Origin: Rhyacophila brunnea
Taxonomy: Eukaryota; Arthropoda; Insecta; Trichoptera; Rhyacophilidae
Reading direction: 5' to 3'
Length of the DNA: 64,000 nucleotides
Assembly (NCBI GenBank): GCA_022495005.1
Contig: JAGYXB010000977.1
Location: forward strand, 310,001-374,000
The notes beneath the pieces were generated by a model. That model was not told where the DNA came from, searched no databases, and saw only the letters and a list, made by a program, of their open reading frames with translations. Position numbers and translations under genes: made by a program. Of this stretch, positions 32,353-45,710 are shown in pieces (within the stretch, counting starts at the first letter, position 1; every line of letters begins with the position of its first letter).

Positions 32353-32978
32353 TGATACCAGATGGAAATCTCCCACAGGAGACTACCTCAAAGGGCGGAC
32401 CGAACCATCATATTTCCCAAAATACCACAGCCTACGTCCACTCTTCGCGGTGATCGCAACCCTCGGCCGAGCGGAACCTGTCTCCTTGAAATTCAAATTC
32501 GTCAAACTCCCGCCAAAACAGACGCGGTCTATCAAAAACGGCCGCTCGCGCCGCCACTAGTCAATCCGTCGGTAAAACAGGGAGCTTCCTGACCGACGGA
32601 TAAAACAGGACGCCGCGAATCTGGCAGTTGGATCTGGATGGGCGCGAAAGCTCTCTCTTGCCTGATACGTCGACCCGCCAGCATCTCTCTGACATCAACC
32701 GCTGAACCAACAGCATCTGACATCGGCAAAATCTCTTCTCGCCTTCGCTCGCCTCGGACGCGAAGCCAAGCCAGCATTCCGGACAGCCCGCCAATTACCA
32801 ACCGACCGCCAACGACGACAATAACCTGTATCGTATCTGTAACGACTACCCTGCAAAACGATGAAATAAACCAGCCTTGACCAAATACCCCGTGCGTTTC
32901 TGTCCCCCACCCCCGCTTTGACCTTGACGTTATCACGGCCTGCCATCTCCGCTTCAGAGCGCGCAGAAGGCCGGTGAT
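32353..32978. repeat. right terminal direct repeat of the LTR-like element
   Basis: 626 bp, near-identical to the left repeat. It is followed directly by the AACAT duplication at 32979-32983. The preceding bases (CCCGGAGAGGTCGTT) contain only a short purine run, so the polypurine tract is weak. Confidence 0.85.
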
Positions 32979-32983
32979 AACAT

Positions 32984-35663
32984 GAACCCAATGGATTGGT
33001 CAATTAATGCTAACAACTATTTATCTTCTAACTTCCATTCTGTGAGGCGTTATATGCACGAAATGAAAACTATATATTGTATGTGAACGTCAAGAAAAGA
33101 TAGTCTCACATTTATGTAGGTAAGTAATTATTATCATTATTAATCATTGATAATTTTACAAGTTTATTTACTGATAAGAAAATCATGCATTTTATATGGA
33201 GGCAGATAATACCTACCAATAAACCGACAATAATCTATAATAATAATAAATAATGTACGACCTACGTAATGTATAAATATTATTTAGTTATTGATTATCG
33301 ATATTATTACAATTTTCTATAATTTTATTTATCGATAGTAGATAGTATATTGTGCTAGAAAATAATGCCACGCCACTTTGCTATATCTAGATCCTAGCTA
33401 CTCTAATAAGTATAGTACTTATTCAATATTTGAAAATGCTGGAATGTAGTAAAATTAAACTATTGTTTATCATGACATTAAATTAAAATATCAGAAATAA
33501 TTGGACAGTTAATTGGCATTGTAAATTAGAATCGTAGTACCTAATTAGTGTGGAAATATGCATTTATTTCTGCTTATAACTTATTGTTCACAATTGCCTT
33601 TTACGATTTAAATATTTTGCTAGAATAATAGTTGTGATTTGCAATATATCGAGTATAGGTATAGAAAGAATTAAACGACATTAGAATTAATTTATGACAG
33701 CTTGACGAAAAGGTATAAAAAAGTATGGTGGCGGATAGAGAACACATTTTTGAAATTTTGTTGTCAATTTCTTTAATTAAGATTATGCTTGCTTCAAATT
33801 AAAAAAAACGAGAATGCATACATCAAAGTGAAAATATCAAAAAAATAACAAAGCAGTCCATAAGAAATTAGTGTGTTATCCAATAGATTTTAGAATAATT
33901 ATTATAGGGATAGGGATAATTGACATAAGTTTTTTCAATATGTTTTATATCTTCAAATACACAGGTCGTTTTTGCATAAAAAAGTTGAACCATGTACCAT
34001 TTCAATGTATCTTTCACTATTTTAACCGGGTGTACGTGCACCAATCACAGCTTGAGAAGCACCGTTCTATAGAAGTGTAATTATATTTCACGCAGTTTCC
34101 CATTATTTTTTGAAAGTTAATTGTGGTGTCAGTGGCGCAATTGGTGTCCTTACAAGCTAGGTGTGGGAAGAGTTTTGAGAATCGGGAATATATTACATGG
34201 ATTTTATCCAACATCCTCACTAAATGTATCGCCGGAAAATGAAGTCGTTAATGATTTTGACATCAGCTGACAGTTATTGACCAGTCTTAGGAAATAAAAA
34301 CTTGAATTGAGATCGCAAGGGGTGCTTTTCTCAAAATGAGATACCACCTTAACCTAGATCTGAGACTGCTAATGGTTCATTGTTAGGTCCTCTCAATTTT
34401 TTGTCTGGTATGTATGTCACCAAGAAATGTCACGGATAGTTGAGGCTGTATAGACTATAGAGTATAAACGCATTCTCAGAATTCCCTGGACTGACCGGGT
34501 GACAAATTTAATGTTAACGTTCTCAACTGAATGCGAAAGGACTGAGAAATTCTGCATAGTACCAAAACCAAGTTTTTTTTATTATAAGTATAAATTAAGA
34601 AAAAAATATTTTTAAATGTTATTTGTAGACAAAAAAATATAAAACTATTACTTTTTTTAAATTTTATAAAGAGAAATAAGATATTTTTATTGACTATCTA
34701 ATTTAAAAAATATATATAACTTCCGTTTCTTTTTGTTTGTGTATATTATAATATATCATTAGTTGGATTGTATTGAAACACCACGTGTCCCCCTGATAAC
34801 CTACTAACCAGCAGTAGAATATTTATTCTCTTTACAATTATATATGTTTTTAAAACAGTACCTAGGTTATTACATTAATTTTCATTATAAAGACTGAAAC
34901 GAATGCTTTTGTAATCTGAAGTGGTTTTGTAAGTCAAAGTTTTAAAAAATATTCACTTTATTCTCAGATTTTCCGGTAAGTAATTCATTTCTAAACTATT
35001 GTCCTTTTTGAGGTTGAGATTTGACTTTTTGCGATAAGATTTTTGGAAATAATGCATCGACCCCGATTTAGAATTTTTATTTTTCAGTGCTCGACAAAAT
35101 AAGATCTGGACTTCATTCTGAGAAAGGATATTATACTGTTCAATTGATTATTTGCTGTGATTTGAAAACCTGATAAAAGAAAGGTAGGTATATAAATACT
35201 TATGTGAGGTGTTGTTATCTATACTTACTTATATTTTTAATTAATTACTAATAATTGTTGTGTCGTTGCTATGCTTGACGAGAACGTAATATGGAAATAA
35301 TTGTATTCATTTAATGTAAATTTACCCCAACATTATGCATGTTCATTTTAATTTCAAAAACTTGTTCTTTTATTGGTATGTATCATTGCAGTGAATTTTC
35401 CACTATGTATGGGTAATACGGTTGCAACACTAAAAAATGTATAAGTATGTATTATATTATTCAATGTGTTGTAGAAACAGCAGAAACTTTGTTTTTAATC
35501 GTTATGTTGGAATGTACGCCGTACGTGTTAATTTTAAACTTTACAGGAGATAATTTTGAAAACAAAATTTTATTGGTTTTGTCATACATTTTTCAGTAAC
35601 CAACCTATGTTGCCTCATTTATTGGGATTTGAAAGGTGACGTTTGTAAATAATCTATTTTTTG
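32984..35663. other. intergenic; possible LINE remnant near 34440-34560
   Basis: Mostly featureless A+T-rich sequence. Around 34440-34560 on the + strand, short pieces reading CGCATTCTCAGAATTCCCTGG and GACTGACCGGGTGACAAAT give a RILRIPWTDRVT-like peptide with frameshifts. That resembles the C-terminal end of RTE-type reverse transcriptases. This is weak. Confidence 0.35.
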
Positions 35664-35886
35664 ACCATATCCGATCCTATAAGATCATATTGTGGGTTTC
35701 CACAGAGTGGAGGTTTGTATTAACAGATTTTTGTTTTTACGAGAAGTGGATGTTAGCCACTTGCTCAACCTATTAGGTCCATATTCTGACTCAAACACCA
35801 ATTGAAAAACAATATGTGTACCAAGGATTCGAACCTGGGACGCACGACGTTATAGGCCGATGCTTAAGCCACTCGGCCATCGTGGG
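35664..35886 (-). repeat. tRNA-derived SINE, family 1 (full copy)
   Basis: Read on the - strand, a tRNA-like head begins CCCACGATGGCCGAGTGGCT, with box A at 35863-35879 and box B GGTTCGAATCC at 35825-35835 (reverse). A body of about 150 bp is shared with 2495-2606, 61213-61444 and 61843-61995. The head resembles a Ser or Leu tRNA (GGCCGAGTGG). Confidence 0.75.
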
Positions 35887-35965
35887 CGATAATAGTCTAA
35901 TACCATATAATTAATTAATTTTCATTAATACGTATCTTTGACATGGCACCTTGATGTATGGATAG

Positions 35966-36527
35966 CAGTGGCGAAGGGTGGAGGCAGGCTGTTAATATCG
36001 GATATAAATAGTACACATTAAAGTCTGTCAGTCATACGTATTTGCTTTCATTGAACTAATATTACTATGTGTAGTGTGTAGATAGTGTTTGTTATATATT
36101 TTTTTAAATTCAATTGAACTCTGCCTAATCGAAGTCATAGTAGAGATAATGGTAAAAAAATCGATAAACGATTTTTAAAATATCTAAAATTATGACATTA
36201 AACCATACATAATTTGAGATGTTTTATAGATGGAATAATATTTCTTATCAATTGTGGCTTGGAATAGGCAGGGCAATCAAAAACACCGTCTAATTATGTA
36301 TTCTAAATTCAACAAAAACAAATAAGTGTAGACTATTTTTGTTGGATCGCCCATAGCATACCTAAATTATTATGGTTTGGCTTAGGCAAATTGAATTTTA
36401 AAAACTAACCAGCACCATCTGCAAATTGTATTCTTAGTTCAATAAAAACAAATAGATCCGACTGACAAATTTTAGTGTGCACTATTTATGTCGAATCTTA
36501 ACAGCCTACCTCCACCCTTCGCCACTG
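35966..36527. mobile_element. non-autonomous hAT element, family H2
   Basis: It has roughly 70-bp terminal inverted repeats starting CAGTGGCGAAGGGTGGAGG. The flanking 8-mers are ATGGATAG (35958-35965) and ATGCATAG (36528-36535), 7 of 8 the same. 562 bp, no coding sequence. The outermost bases are the same as family H1, so the two probably share a transposase. Solo ends are at 28317-28415 and 58391-58523. Confidence 0.8.
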
Positions 36528-37399
36528 ATGCATAGTAGGTATAAACACCACATTTTTTTTACGTAAGTACTTATAAATTACGATAGTTTGAGTGTTTATT
36601 TGATATCTCACCTGACATAAAATACTAACTAGGTTCTTAAAAATAGTATTTACTTTAGTATTACAAATTATGAATACCTGTTCTAAATTATGCTATATAA
36701 TATAATCTACTTTACATTGAAACTGAAATATTGAACGGTAAATAATAATTTATTTCAAGTTGAATTTATTAATATTACTTATTATAATTTCGACTGAGTC
36801 CAAAGTATTATGAGCTGAATATTAATAAAACATTATGTATGTTATAATTAGCTATAAATTATTAGTATTGATGATGTACCTATCCAGATATCATAATAAT
36901 TGTTGATTAGTATGTAATTCTTGAAAGTCGAAGTTAAATTTAATATGTGTACTATTTTATGCTCCCATTATTTTTTTAACCTTTTCATAAATTTGATTAA
37001 ACTGATAATTATTCAACGAAGATTATTTAAAAATAATGTAAATCAATACTTACTAGTGATAAACGTGCACTTGTTTGTTATGCGTGTTTCTAAAACAGCA
37101 TGTTTAAGATTTATTTGTCACGATTAAAATTATTATATTTCTTAATGTTCGAAGTTTTCCGGTTGATGCGTAATGAGAAGTTCTTTCATGTAATAGGAAT
37201 AAATTTCAGTTAGAAAGTGTGTAACAATAAATTGACCATTCTGTATCATTTTCGGGCGCAGCAAATTTGTACTAGTTTTGTGAACAAACTATGAATAATC
37301 AGTAATCACTTCGCGTTTTGAATTACTCGCTTATTACGCGGAGGCACTTGCGGCTTTGTTTACATTACATTGAGCTGCGCTATGACATAATAGTGTCAT
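36528..37399. other. intergenic, nothing recognised
   Basis: A+T-rich sequence with short chance frames only, becoming G+C richer toward 37320. Confidence 0.35.
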
Positions 37400-37884
37400 C
37401 TTGCCGTAATACATAGATAAAACGTCATACGGTCGATAATACAGGAAAATTAGAAAACTGGTTTGCGTCCTCGCTAGCTAAATATTGATGCTAAACGGCT
37501 GCACATCCGAGCACGCGCAGGGGTGTCGGAAAACTATTATTTTGCACCAGCACAGCCTTAAGTACTGTAAACAAGCTAGAGAAGTAAAGCGAAGTTGACG
37601 CAGACGGGAATTAGACAATACAGGATTAGATTTCCTGCAAGAACTACCACCGATGTCCGCATCTGACTTAGCCATCAGGCAATAGTGAATAGACCTGACG
37701 CGAGATGTCACGAGAAGCTCGCTGTGTCTACATTTAGATTGATTTTCGAGAGCAGTGTGTATTTATTTAAGGTACGGAACCGCAGGTCGGCGGTCCGCGA
37801 ATGAGTGTGTGAACGCAGTCGAAGTGCAAGTGACCGCTTTATCGGTGTGTTGTCGCTGGAATTGGTGCATTGGATTAGAGTGAA
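37400..37884 (+). promoter_or_regulatory. probable promoter and 5' untranslated region of the second gene
   Basis: G+C and CpG content rise clearly between about 37320 and 37900 compared with the flanks (for example CGGTCCGCGAATG near 37791 and GTCGAAGTGCAAGTGACCGC). This stretch directly precedes the first coding exon. No TATA box or initiator can be assigned with confidence. The - strand frames here (37478-37711, 37708-37995) look like by-products of the composition. Confidence 0.5.
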
Positions 37885-37984
37885 ATGAGTGACAGGGATC
37901 GGTCGTCGCCCTCTCTCATTGACACCCCTCTGAAGACGTACATCGGCCGGCATGATGATGACTACCCCCTCATCAGTGGCAATG
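37885..37984 (+). CDS. first coding exon of an unidentified gene
   Basis: ATG at 37885 follows an in-frame TAG at 37876-37878, so translation must start here. It encodes 33 residues beginning MSDRDRSSPSLIDTPLKTY and containing DDDYPLISG. A strong donor, AATG|GTGAGTACC, lies at 37984/37985 and leaves phase 1. The peptide is short, polar and acidic, like a cytoplasmic N terminus, but I do not recognise the family. Downstream exons are not identified in the remaining 26 kb, which implies a long first intron or exons beyond the window. Reading through the donor gives a longer open frame to 38220 that is probably intronic. Confidence 0.65.
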
Positions 37985-40900
37985 GTGAGTACCAATACCC
38001 CGCCTCTCGAGGCATTGTTTCGATCTTGCTATTTACCGCATCATATGACCGAGCGCTGCCGACGCGCACGGCATCGTCTAACTACACTCTTATCAATCCC
38101 GTGGCCATTCTTCAAACGAACTATTCTCATCTTCCCAACCCCCATTTTCCAAATTGCTGTGTTAAAAGTCCCATGGTTTCAGCGGACAAGTCTTCGGAGA
38201 CGTCCAACAAACCCTCGTGACAATTTTCAGCGATTTTCCCCGCAGAATTCGCGAGTTTCCATTTAACTTTTCCAGCATACATATCTAGCCGTGCAAAATC
38301 ACGTGAGTCGCATTCAGAATAGTCTAATACAGAATATTTTGTATGCTCGTATATATGAAATGTTTGAACACGTTAATTTTAATAGATTAGTACTAGTGCG
38401 GTCGCCCTCGAACTAGCTAGACTATGCATGTGTTAATAATACACTCACAACGCACACCAAAGAAGGAACATGTGTGTATTAGGCGTGTATGTATTAGACC
38501 TGGCTGGGTTATCGATATTTAGAAGGCATGAATTTGTTTAGATGCAACATCTGCAAGGTTAAAATTGACATTATTTCAAGACAATACACAATTAAATTAA
38601 ATATCCCGTAGTTAACTGATATAAACATTAACTGCTAAGTAATAAAAATATCTGGAAAACCTAAAACAGAATACACGCTGAAAAAAAGCTATAAATAACA
38701 CTAACATCATATGTGAATTTATTGCCAATGTAGCTACAACCACACGCATTAAAAACAGGAAAACATTTTCTTGATCGACAACGTTTTTCATTTACTTATA
38801 TGAAAAGTATCTAAATATTAAAATAAACACGGGAAAAATCTTCATAAATTTCAATAAAACGACGATAATTACTTTCTTTTGTAATGTATTACTCTTTTAT
38901 ATATTATAATTTTATTGTAATATTACTATTTCCGTACATAGGTGTATTTTGTAATGAGATTTAAAATATCAGCAGCTCTGTTTATCGTCAAGGTTAATAA
39001 AATTATCACAATAATGTAAAAAGTAAATCATCCAAGACGTGTACGCTTTATCAATAATATCCAAGGAATCTTGTAAAAAATAAATATTGTAATATTGTAT
39101 GGCGCCGTATTTTATTTACGCATGAATATAAGTGTCATTTTGCTTCCATATCTGATTTTAGCTGATAAATAATTCGCCAAACACGTGACTGGCAAGTTGC
39201 AAGAAGCCTAAATGGATAAATCAAATAATGCACTCCGATAATTTTATTTAATTCTGTACTACACGCATGTATCTAGCAGCGGTTATAATAGTTGTATGAG
39301 AAATAACATGTTATTATTTATTATAATATATTAAGTTATCGATAACGTTTTCATTGAAGTTGTGATGTTAAGTTAACGCCCAGTTCCAAGTTCAAAGATT
39401 GAAAATAATAATACAATCTTTTACGATTTGCAATTTCGAAGAGGCAATAACTAATATTTCACGATCGTAGAAAATTGTCGTTACGTTCGATTATAATATT
39501 ACAAATTTTCACAAAACCATTATTTTAAAAACAATGCATTTTTTTATAAATATAGTATATAAAAGTTTATAGAGATATAAATTACACCAATTCTCCTTAA
39601 ATTTTATGTAAAATTTAATTATTTTCTTTTCTTTAAAAGCGAGTATCAATAAAATTAAAACTAAAGACCAAATATAATACACTTATTTGATTGATGTTTA
39701 CATATTTCAATAAAGATAAAAATAAATCTGTGGTCTTATTATTAGTTTATACTTACAAAACTGTTATTTTTTCATTATATACGTTTTAATCTCTAATTTC
39801 TATCGATAAACCGAGTCTTTAAACCAGTATTCTAAATCAACTACACGATTATCATTATTTAAATAACTTACATTGATTAAAGCTCAAAAAAAATGTGAAT
39901 CCGTAGATCTATCTCGAAATTACTAATTTCACAATGAAAATTGAACAAATATCACAGAAATAAAAGACACCTTTATATTATCATCGTCATCTCAGACGTT
40001 CGATTCACTAACCTCTTCCTACTGTCTCCAGAGTCTCCACTCTTCTCTTCCCTTTGTTGCCGCGTATGCATCTCATAAATTCAGCGGACACTTGGGTTAC
40101 TTTCAAGCCTGATATTATGCTTTACCGATTTCCTTTTCGAGATTTTGAGGCATTGTATTAGTCTCTTTGTTCCTTTATCAATTTATCGCATTTTACGATT
40201 GTCCCGTTATGTCCAACATGCACCTCTCCATACCGCTTTATGTTACTCTTATATGTAAACAATTTTATAAATACACTATGGATATCACAATATAATATTG
40301 TATGTAGATAGTTAATATTTATTACTATTAAACGATTTAGATATTATACTTAATTTCAGAATGATAACAAAAATAAAAAAGTGTTTAGTCGAATGTATTG
40401 ATAGCCACAATTCATAATGTTAATAATTTGATTAAGTATCAATGCTAAATGACAGTAAGTTTATATACACATAGTATATATTGTATGAATAGTATATAAC
40501 ATGTACTATATTATAATATAGTATGCGTAGATAAATAATAGATAAGTGTTAGGTTAGTTTAATCTACAGTTACTTTTAAAATCACACCAGAAACGTGTTA
40601 AGCGACATCCTATTAATACGTCTGCTTGCTAGACTGTGTATGAATTACGATAAAAAGTGATGTATGTAAATAGATAAAGTTACTTGTGTAAAACGTGCGC
40701 ATGCTACAATAATAATATTATCATGTCATACCCACGTCGAGTTTGGCCCTTCTGGGTCCAAAATCCACGGCCATTTCAGTTAAGTTTTCTTTCGTAAATC
40801 GAAGTCAGGACCGCCGTGGGGATTCCGGCCGACCTCGTAGAAAACTATACCTACATTTATTAATCATGGACGTAGGATAGTTTTAATTCAGTTAAGTGCC

Positions 40901-43079
40901 ACGGTGACAATCATTTATTATGTTTTTTATTTGATCATTATTCGGGGATGCCGTGCCCTCTATACAGGTATTCTAAAAACATCAGTATACATTTCCAGAC
41001 TCGATTAATAACTTTTTGGTTGGTTGATTATTTCCATCCCTGGCACCAGATGATTTTAGACATCAGTTCTGTTGTCCCTTCAGACGACGTTTCCGTTTTG
41101 GTCCGTTCAGTTTTGAATCGGCGGTGTATTTAGATTTTAGACGATGAGTTTATTTATCCGTTCAGTCTCAGTTGACAGTTCAGTTGGGACACGGCAATGT
41201 ATATTTACGTATCCACTAAAATGAATATAAACTTTATAAACATATTGGTTGGTAGGATAATATAGTACCTATATTTGAAAAAATAATAATTTTTCAATTA
41301 AATTAGAAAAGTAAATTACAGTATATGACTTTTACTATTGTTTTGAAAGTAGACGTCTCATTGTCTGTCGCAGTATTATTATATGAGGAGTCTATTACAA
41401 AAACTTTACACACTATTTAATGATTCTGCATATTCTAAAACGTGACAAAATTATATGAAAAATATATTTAAAAACCTGACGATTTACAGAAACCGATTAT
41501 TTAAATAGGTTTATTAGTTAATTTGGAAATAGAATACAACAGAAAAAGAAACTAACGTTTAAAAACCAACCATTTACGCGTGATGTACAAAAATGTAATT
41601 TACCACTGATATTGATACGATACTTATCGGTTTTTGTGATGAGACGCCTCATACTTTGTAATGTAATTATTTATGAAAATTACTAAGAGAATGGCCGCCC
41701 CATTGTATCGACCGCCCGGATAAGCGGCGTTCATCGCACGCCACGACGCTACGCTCCTGTCCGCGGACAGTGTTAATACGCTCTGTCTGTTAGCACTTGT
41801 TATAATCAGCTTGCACACGATGTTTGCTGGTTAGTTACCGCTTCCACTAGTATGGCAACACTTACTATTTGATCGGGCTAGAAAAAATATTTCTAAATAA
41901 CCAGTAAATATTTTGAAACGTAGTGCTAACTAACACACTTTCCTTATTCTGTATTCAATTGTATTTTGCGTAGCGACGACGTCGATCGATATAATAAAAT
42001 CATCATTTATCACATACCTACTTACATTATTATAAATACATAATTCATTGCGTTTTTGTGATTTACTGCCGATCCATGGTTCGTTCTTTACAGTGATGTC
42101 ACTCTATTTTATATTAAAAACCGGTTCGCACTAATATTTAATTAGCAATCAATTTTCAGTTCTTCCTAAAAGTGAAAAATAAAATATTTTGATCGTTCCC
42201 TCATAGCTTAGGATCGTGATCACATTTAAATGCAGTCATCATGAATCAAAATAATAAATGGTGACATGTAATGATGATTCATGCCTTTCAGATACAGTGA
42301 TTGCAGTCATATAAGTTGGGATAAGTATATGCTCAGAATATCAGTCCTATACGACATTTCTTTTACCTATAAAGACTTTTCCAGGGTTTTTGAAAGGTGG
42401 TTTCATAGGCCCGAATTCAAATTACCAATACTCGATGCGGGTGGACGAATGGTTTTCAATAAGGCATATTATTTCTCAGCTGGCACAATTTTCATTTGAC
42501 TAGCATCAAAAAAGTCCTTAAAGAAACTCGATAGTAAATGCGAGGTATCCACAAAGGCATCTAGAAAGAATACAGTCATCTCTTGAGCGTCCAAGAAAAC
42601 CATTGACCACGGACACCTGCTTCTCTCAGGGCAAAATAAAACTATCTCAGTAATCTCCTTCACTTGGTCGTTTTAGCGTGCCGACTCTTTTCTCTTGCTT
42701 CGTCTTTTCAGAAGGCTACCTTAAACCCACTAGTCTCTCTAGGTTATCAGGTCTGCGCTGAACAATATGTCAAAAAACTTAATTATTTATATCAGACATA
42801 TTATTGTTAAGAGCCGTTCCTTTATCTGGAGTTTTTGGATGATGGATTGCATCGTCCTCTGCTCTGTCTAACTCGGCGCCAACATTTCGAAGCCAAGATA
42901 ATGTTGTATATTGGTTAAAAATGAATAATTTCAAGATGTCATTGCGAATAATGTCTGAAAACTTAAAAGTATATAAATATGTCAATATAGTGCTCTGTAT
43001 TTTCTCAATGTAGAAATTATTATTTTCATGATCTCATCGTGACATAATATTATATTAATACTATAGGTACAGTGTTCGG
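37985..43079. other. probable first-intron sequence; few features
   Basis: Long A+T-rich stretch. Bases 39990-40260 are G+C richer and faintly resemble the 3' part of the RTE-like LINE seen at 60150-60470. Bases 40735-40850 and 41690-41820 are also G+C-richer patches of unknown nature. Bases 42280-42680 have open frames on both strands but no domain. I see no exon with both splice sites and a protein family match. Confidence 0.35.
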
Positions 43080-43728
43080 CAACCCAAATGCATTGGCGTG
43101 CCACAAAATAGGTAATTCAAAGTACTGGACACTCAGCGTGCCACTGAAATAAAACTAGTACCTAAACCTATTGTAAGACAATTATATTTGACTATAATAA
43201 TACACGCTACATAAAAACATCATACAATTTACAATATTTAACATTAGTTCCCTTGAGGTTCAATTTTGGAAGCTAACACCTCAATATTTGATTCATAGTT
43301 TTTAATTTTATGCAAATTTCCAAAATTTCTTTAGTTAAACGATTTCGATACGGGTTTATACTCGTAGCATATTATAATATAACTGAGAATGTTTGCTCAC
43401 AGTAGTAAGTTGCAGAAAAAACACTTAAAAGAGCGAATGCAACTTTTTTCATACAATGAAATCTGTCTGGGAGTTCATTCCACGTTTTGGTTATCATGTC
43501 AAGATAATTGTCTACATAATTTCATCTCTGGCAGTTTTGAAGTTTAATTTCCAAATTTCAGGATTGTTTTACTCGATTAACTCTACATCAACATACTCAC
43601 TGTTCTAAAGTGTATCATCACATAATATTACGATACAGTTTTTAAAGTACCGAAAATTTTAATAAAGCCACCAAAAATCCTTTCGCGTGCCACCTAGTGG
43701 CACGCTTGGCATAGGTTGCCGGGCGCTG
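43080..43728. mobile_element. hAT-like non-autonomous element
   Basis: Ends CAGTGTTCGGCAACCCAAATGC and GCATAGGTTGCCGGGCGCTG are imperfect inverted repeats. The inner GCGTGCCAC words near 43094 and 43137 are also mirrored near 43685-43704 (GCGTGCCACCTAGTGGCACGC). TATAGGTA precedes the left end and recurs 4 bp after the right end, a disturbed 8-bp duplication. No transposase is seen. Confidence 0.6.
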
Positions 43729-45710
43729 CTATTATAGGTAATAGACTATTATTGTAGACGTCGTCTTTTTAAGCTTGATAAATAAACCATTTGTAATACA
43801 TATTAAGATGCATGTGGTTATAACATGTTTTTCTAATTATTATTTTTTCGAGGATTTGTGCATTTATACATTTAATTTAAAAGCTATCTAACATTATATA
43901 GTAAAATGTATTTGGTAAATTTTAGATTGCAGTTTCTAATTATTGATTCGTAATTTTGAGAAAAATGGAACATTTTAGAACTGAATTTGACATAGCTATA
44001 GTTTAATATAATATCTATTATTTTTATCGCAAGGTAAATTATTTTCCATACGGCACGAAGTGGTCCAATTAAAATATTGTATGAAAAAATTAACTGTTCG
44101 TTTATAAGAGGACGAATAGACGAGTCACACATGTCAAAGAAACCGACATTCGGGAAACCGGGAGGCAAACGAGTTATTTAAATACCTTGGGAGTCAACCA
44201 CTGAAGGGAAGCGGCTGTGGAAAGACCTGGACGGGTGGTGAATTAAGAGGAGGCCAATTTCCACAGTTGGTTGTAACGCCACGGAGAGTAGGTACTATGG
44301 TGGCAGGAGTACTTAGTAAAATATATCACAAACTTGACAGTCATTAATAAAGTAGTTATTCCTTCATAAAATTTTAAAAATTTATCATAATGTTATTTGA
44401 AAGCAACACTGAGGAAATTAAAAATTCTAGTTTCGAAATGATTCAACGTTAATGTCTGTTTCATATTTATTAAATAGTTTTATTTTGTTTCTTTGAAGAT
44501 TATTAGAGATGTTCCGTTTTGCAATAGTATAACACTAATATATTAAGTATAGTCTTCATACAACCGAAATAGCTATCAATTTAATGCTGTTAGTATGATT
44601 ATTATTGTAAACTATGATATGAACTATGAACATAAATATTTAATTATCTATAAAGAAGACATTTTTTACACCCGGCTCGTACGAATTGGATATGTGGCTC
44701 CATTTTCTGGTTAACATTATTGTTGTCAGAGTAAGTATACTAAGTCTGAAAAGTTACGTTTCAGACGAATATAAAATTCTTCTCTCTTTCTCTCTATCTG
44801 CAGAGTCTGAGATAGAAATACATTTGATTTCGACTTCCATGGTGCTACATGAAGTCTGGTCGATTCCTGGTTCCTACAGCTTTCTTCCAGCCAATAACAC
44901 ATTTTACGCATTAGTGAAAAAGGGTTGTTTACTACTTAGTAGTTAATCTCTACGGACATGTTCCTACTACGACTAGAAAAGTCCTTAATCTTTCAAAGCT
45001 TACGATTGCTTTCGATATAGCTACCTACCATTCATAGAATCTCAGATCAGCATACTACAATTTAATGTGTTAAAATACTTAATATTATGAATTCAATACT
45101 ATTTTTTTATGTACATACAGTGAACGTGAAGACGTTCACAACATGACATTTAAAAGCAAAGAAATAGTATTAAAACAGTGTAAAGAAGAAAGAAATATAA
45201 TATGCAGAGTCACAAACAGTATAAAAAGTAAAAAGGTACAAAAATAAGTATCACATTTTATAAGGCAAAGCGAATGGCTACTGCAGTAATAATAATTATA
45301 ATATAGTGACGGAAATACGTAATTTAGAACAATAAAAGGAACAATAATTATTTAATACGTTCGAAGATAAACTTAACATTTAAACAAAACGTTGAACGTA
45401 TAAAGCGTGTAAAATAAATATTGTATACGTGTCATTATAATCTAGTTTTATAAGGTCAGTCGAATGAGTACGACAGAATAATTTTGTACTTTTAGCGTAA
45501 TTTATATGTACTTAACTAAACTATATATTTGATATTATGACAATGTCGATTAAATATAAAAACAAAAGGTACCCTATTAAATTACCGATTAGCGCTGTAC
45601 TGGAGATATAAATTTATTTTGTAAATATAAATAAGTAAATTAATTAGTGCAAGATTTGTTTGTTTTATTGAAAATTTTGAGTGAATAATGAATGCCCTTA
45701 TCCGCTAGAT
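43729..45710. other. non-coding, unclassified G+C-richer patch at 44105-44290
   Basis: The patch (for example GAAAGACCTGGACGGGTGGTG) may be a LINE remnant, but I could not place it. The frame at 44686-44946 ends near a microsatellite-like CTTTCTCTC run and shows no domain. Otherwise the stretch is A+T rich and featureless. Confidence 0.3.

Larger units (their letters stand above)
30176..32978. mobile_element. GC-rich LTR-like retroelement without gag/pol (2.8 kb)
   Basis: Two direct terminal repeats (30176-30812, 32353-32978) enclose 1.54 kb. The whole is flanked by a 5-bp duplication AACAT (30171-30175, 32979-32983), the pattern of an LTR retrotransposon. It is visibly G+C rich against its surroundings. 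The repeats begin TGATACC and end GGTGAT, not the usual TG...CA. No reverse transcriptase, protease or integrase motif is seen in any frame, and no tRNA-complementary TGG directly follows the left repeat. The repeats differ by a handful of substitutions and one 11-bp indel, so the insertion is recent. Best read as a non-autonomous LTR element carrying unknown sequence. Confidence 0.75.

Noticed and set aside
37985..38220. Extension of the 37885 reading frame to a 111-residue protein
   Set aside because: A strong GTGAGT donor and a drop to low-complexity composition suggest that this is intron.
43884..44168. 94-codon - strand frame
   Set aside because: Composition is plain A+T-rich, with no motif or splice context.
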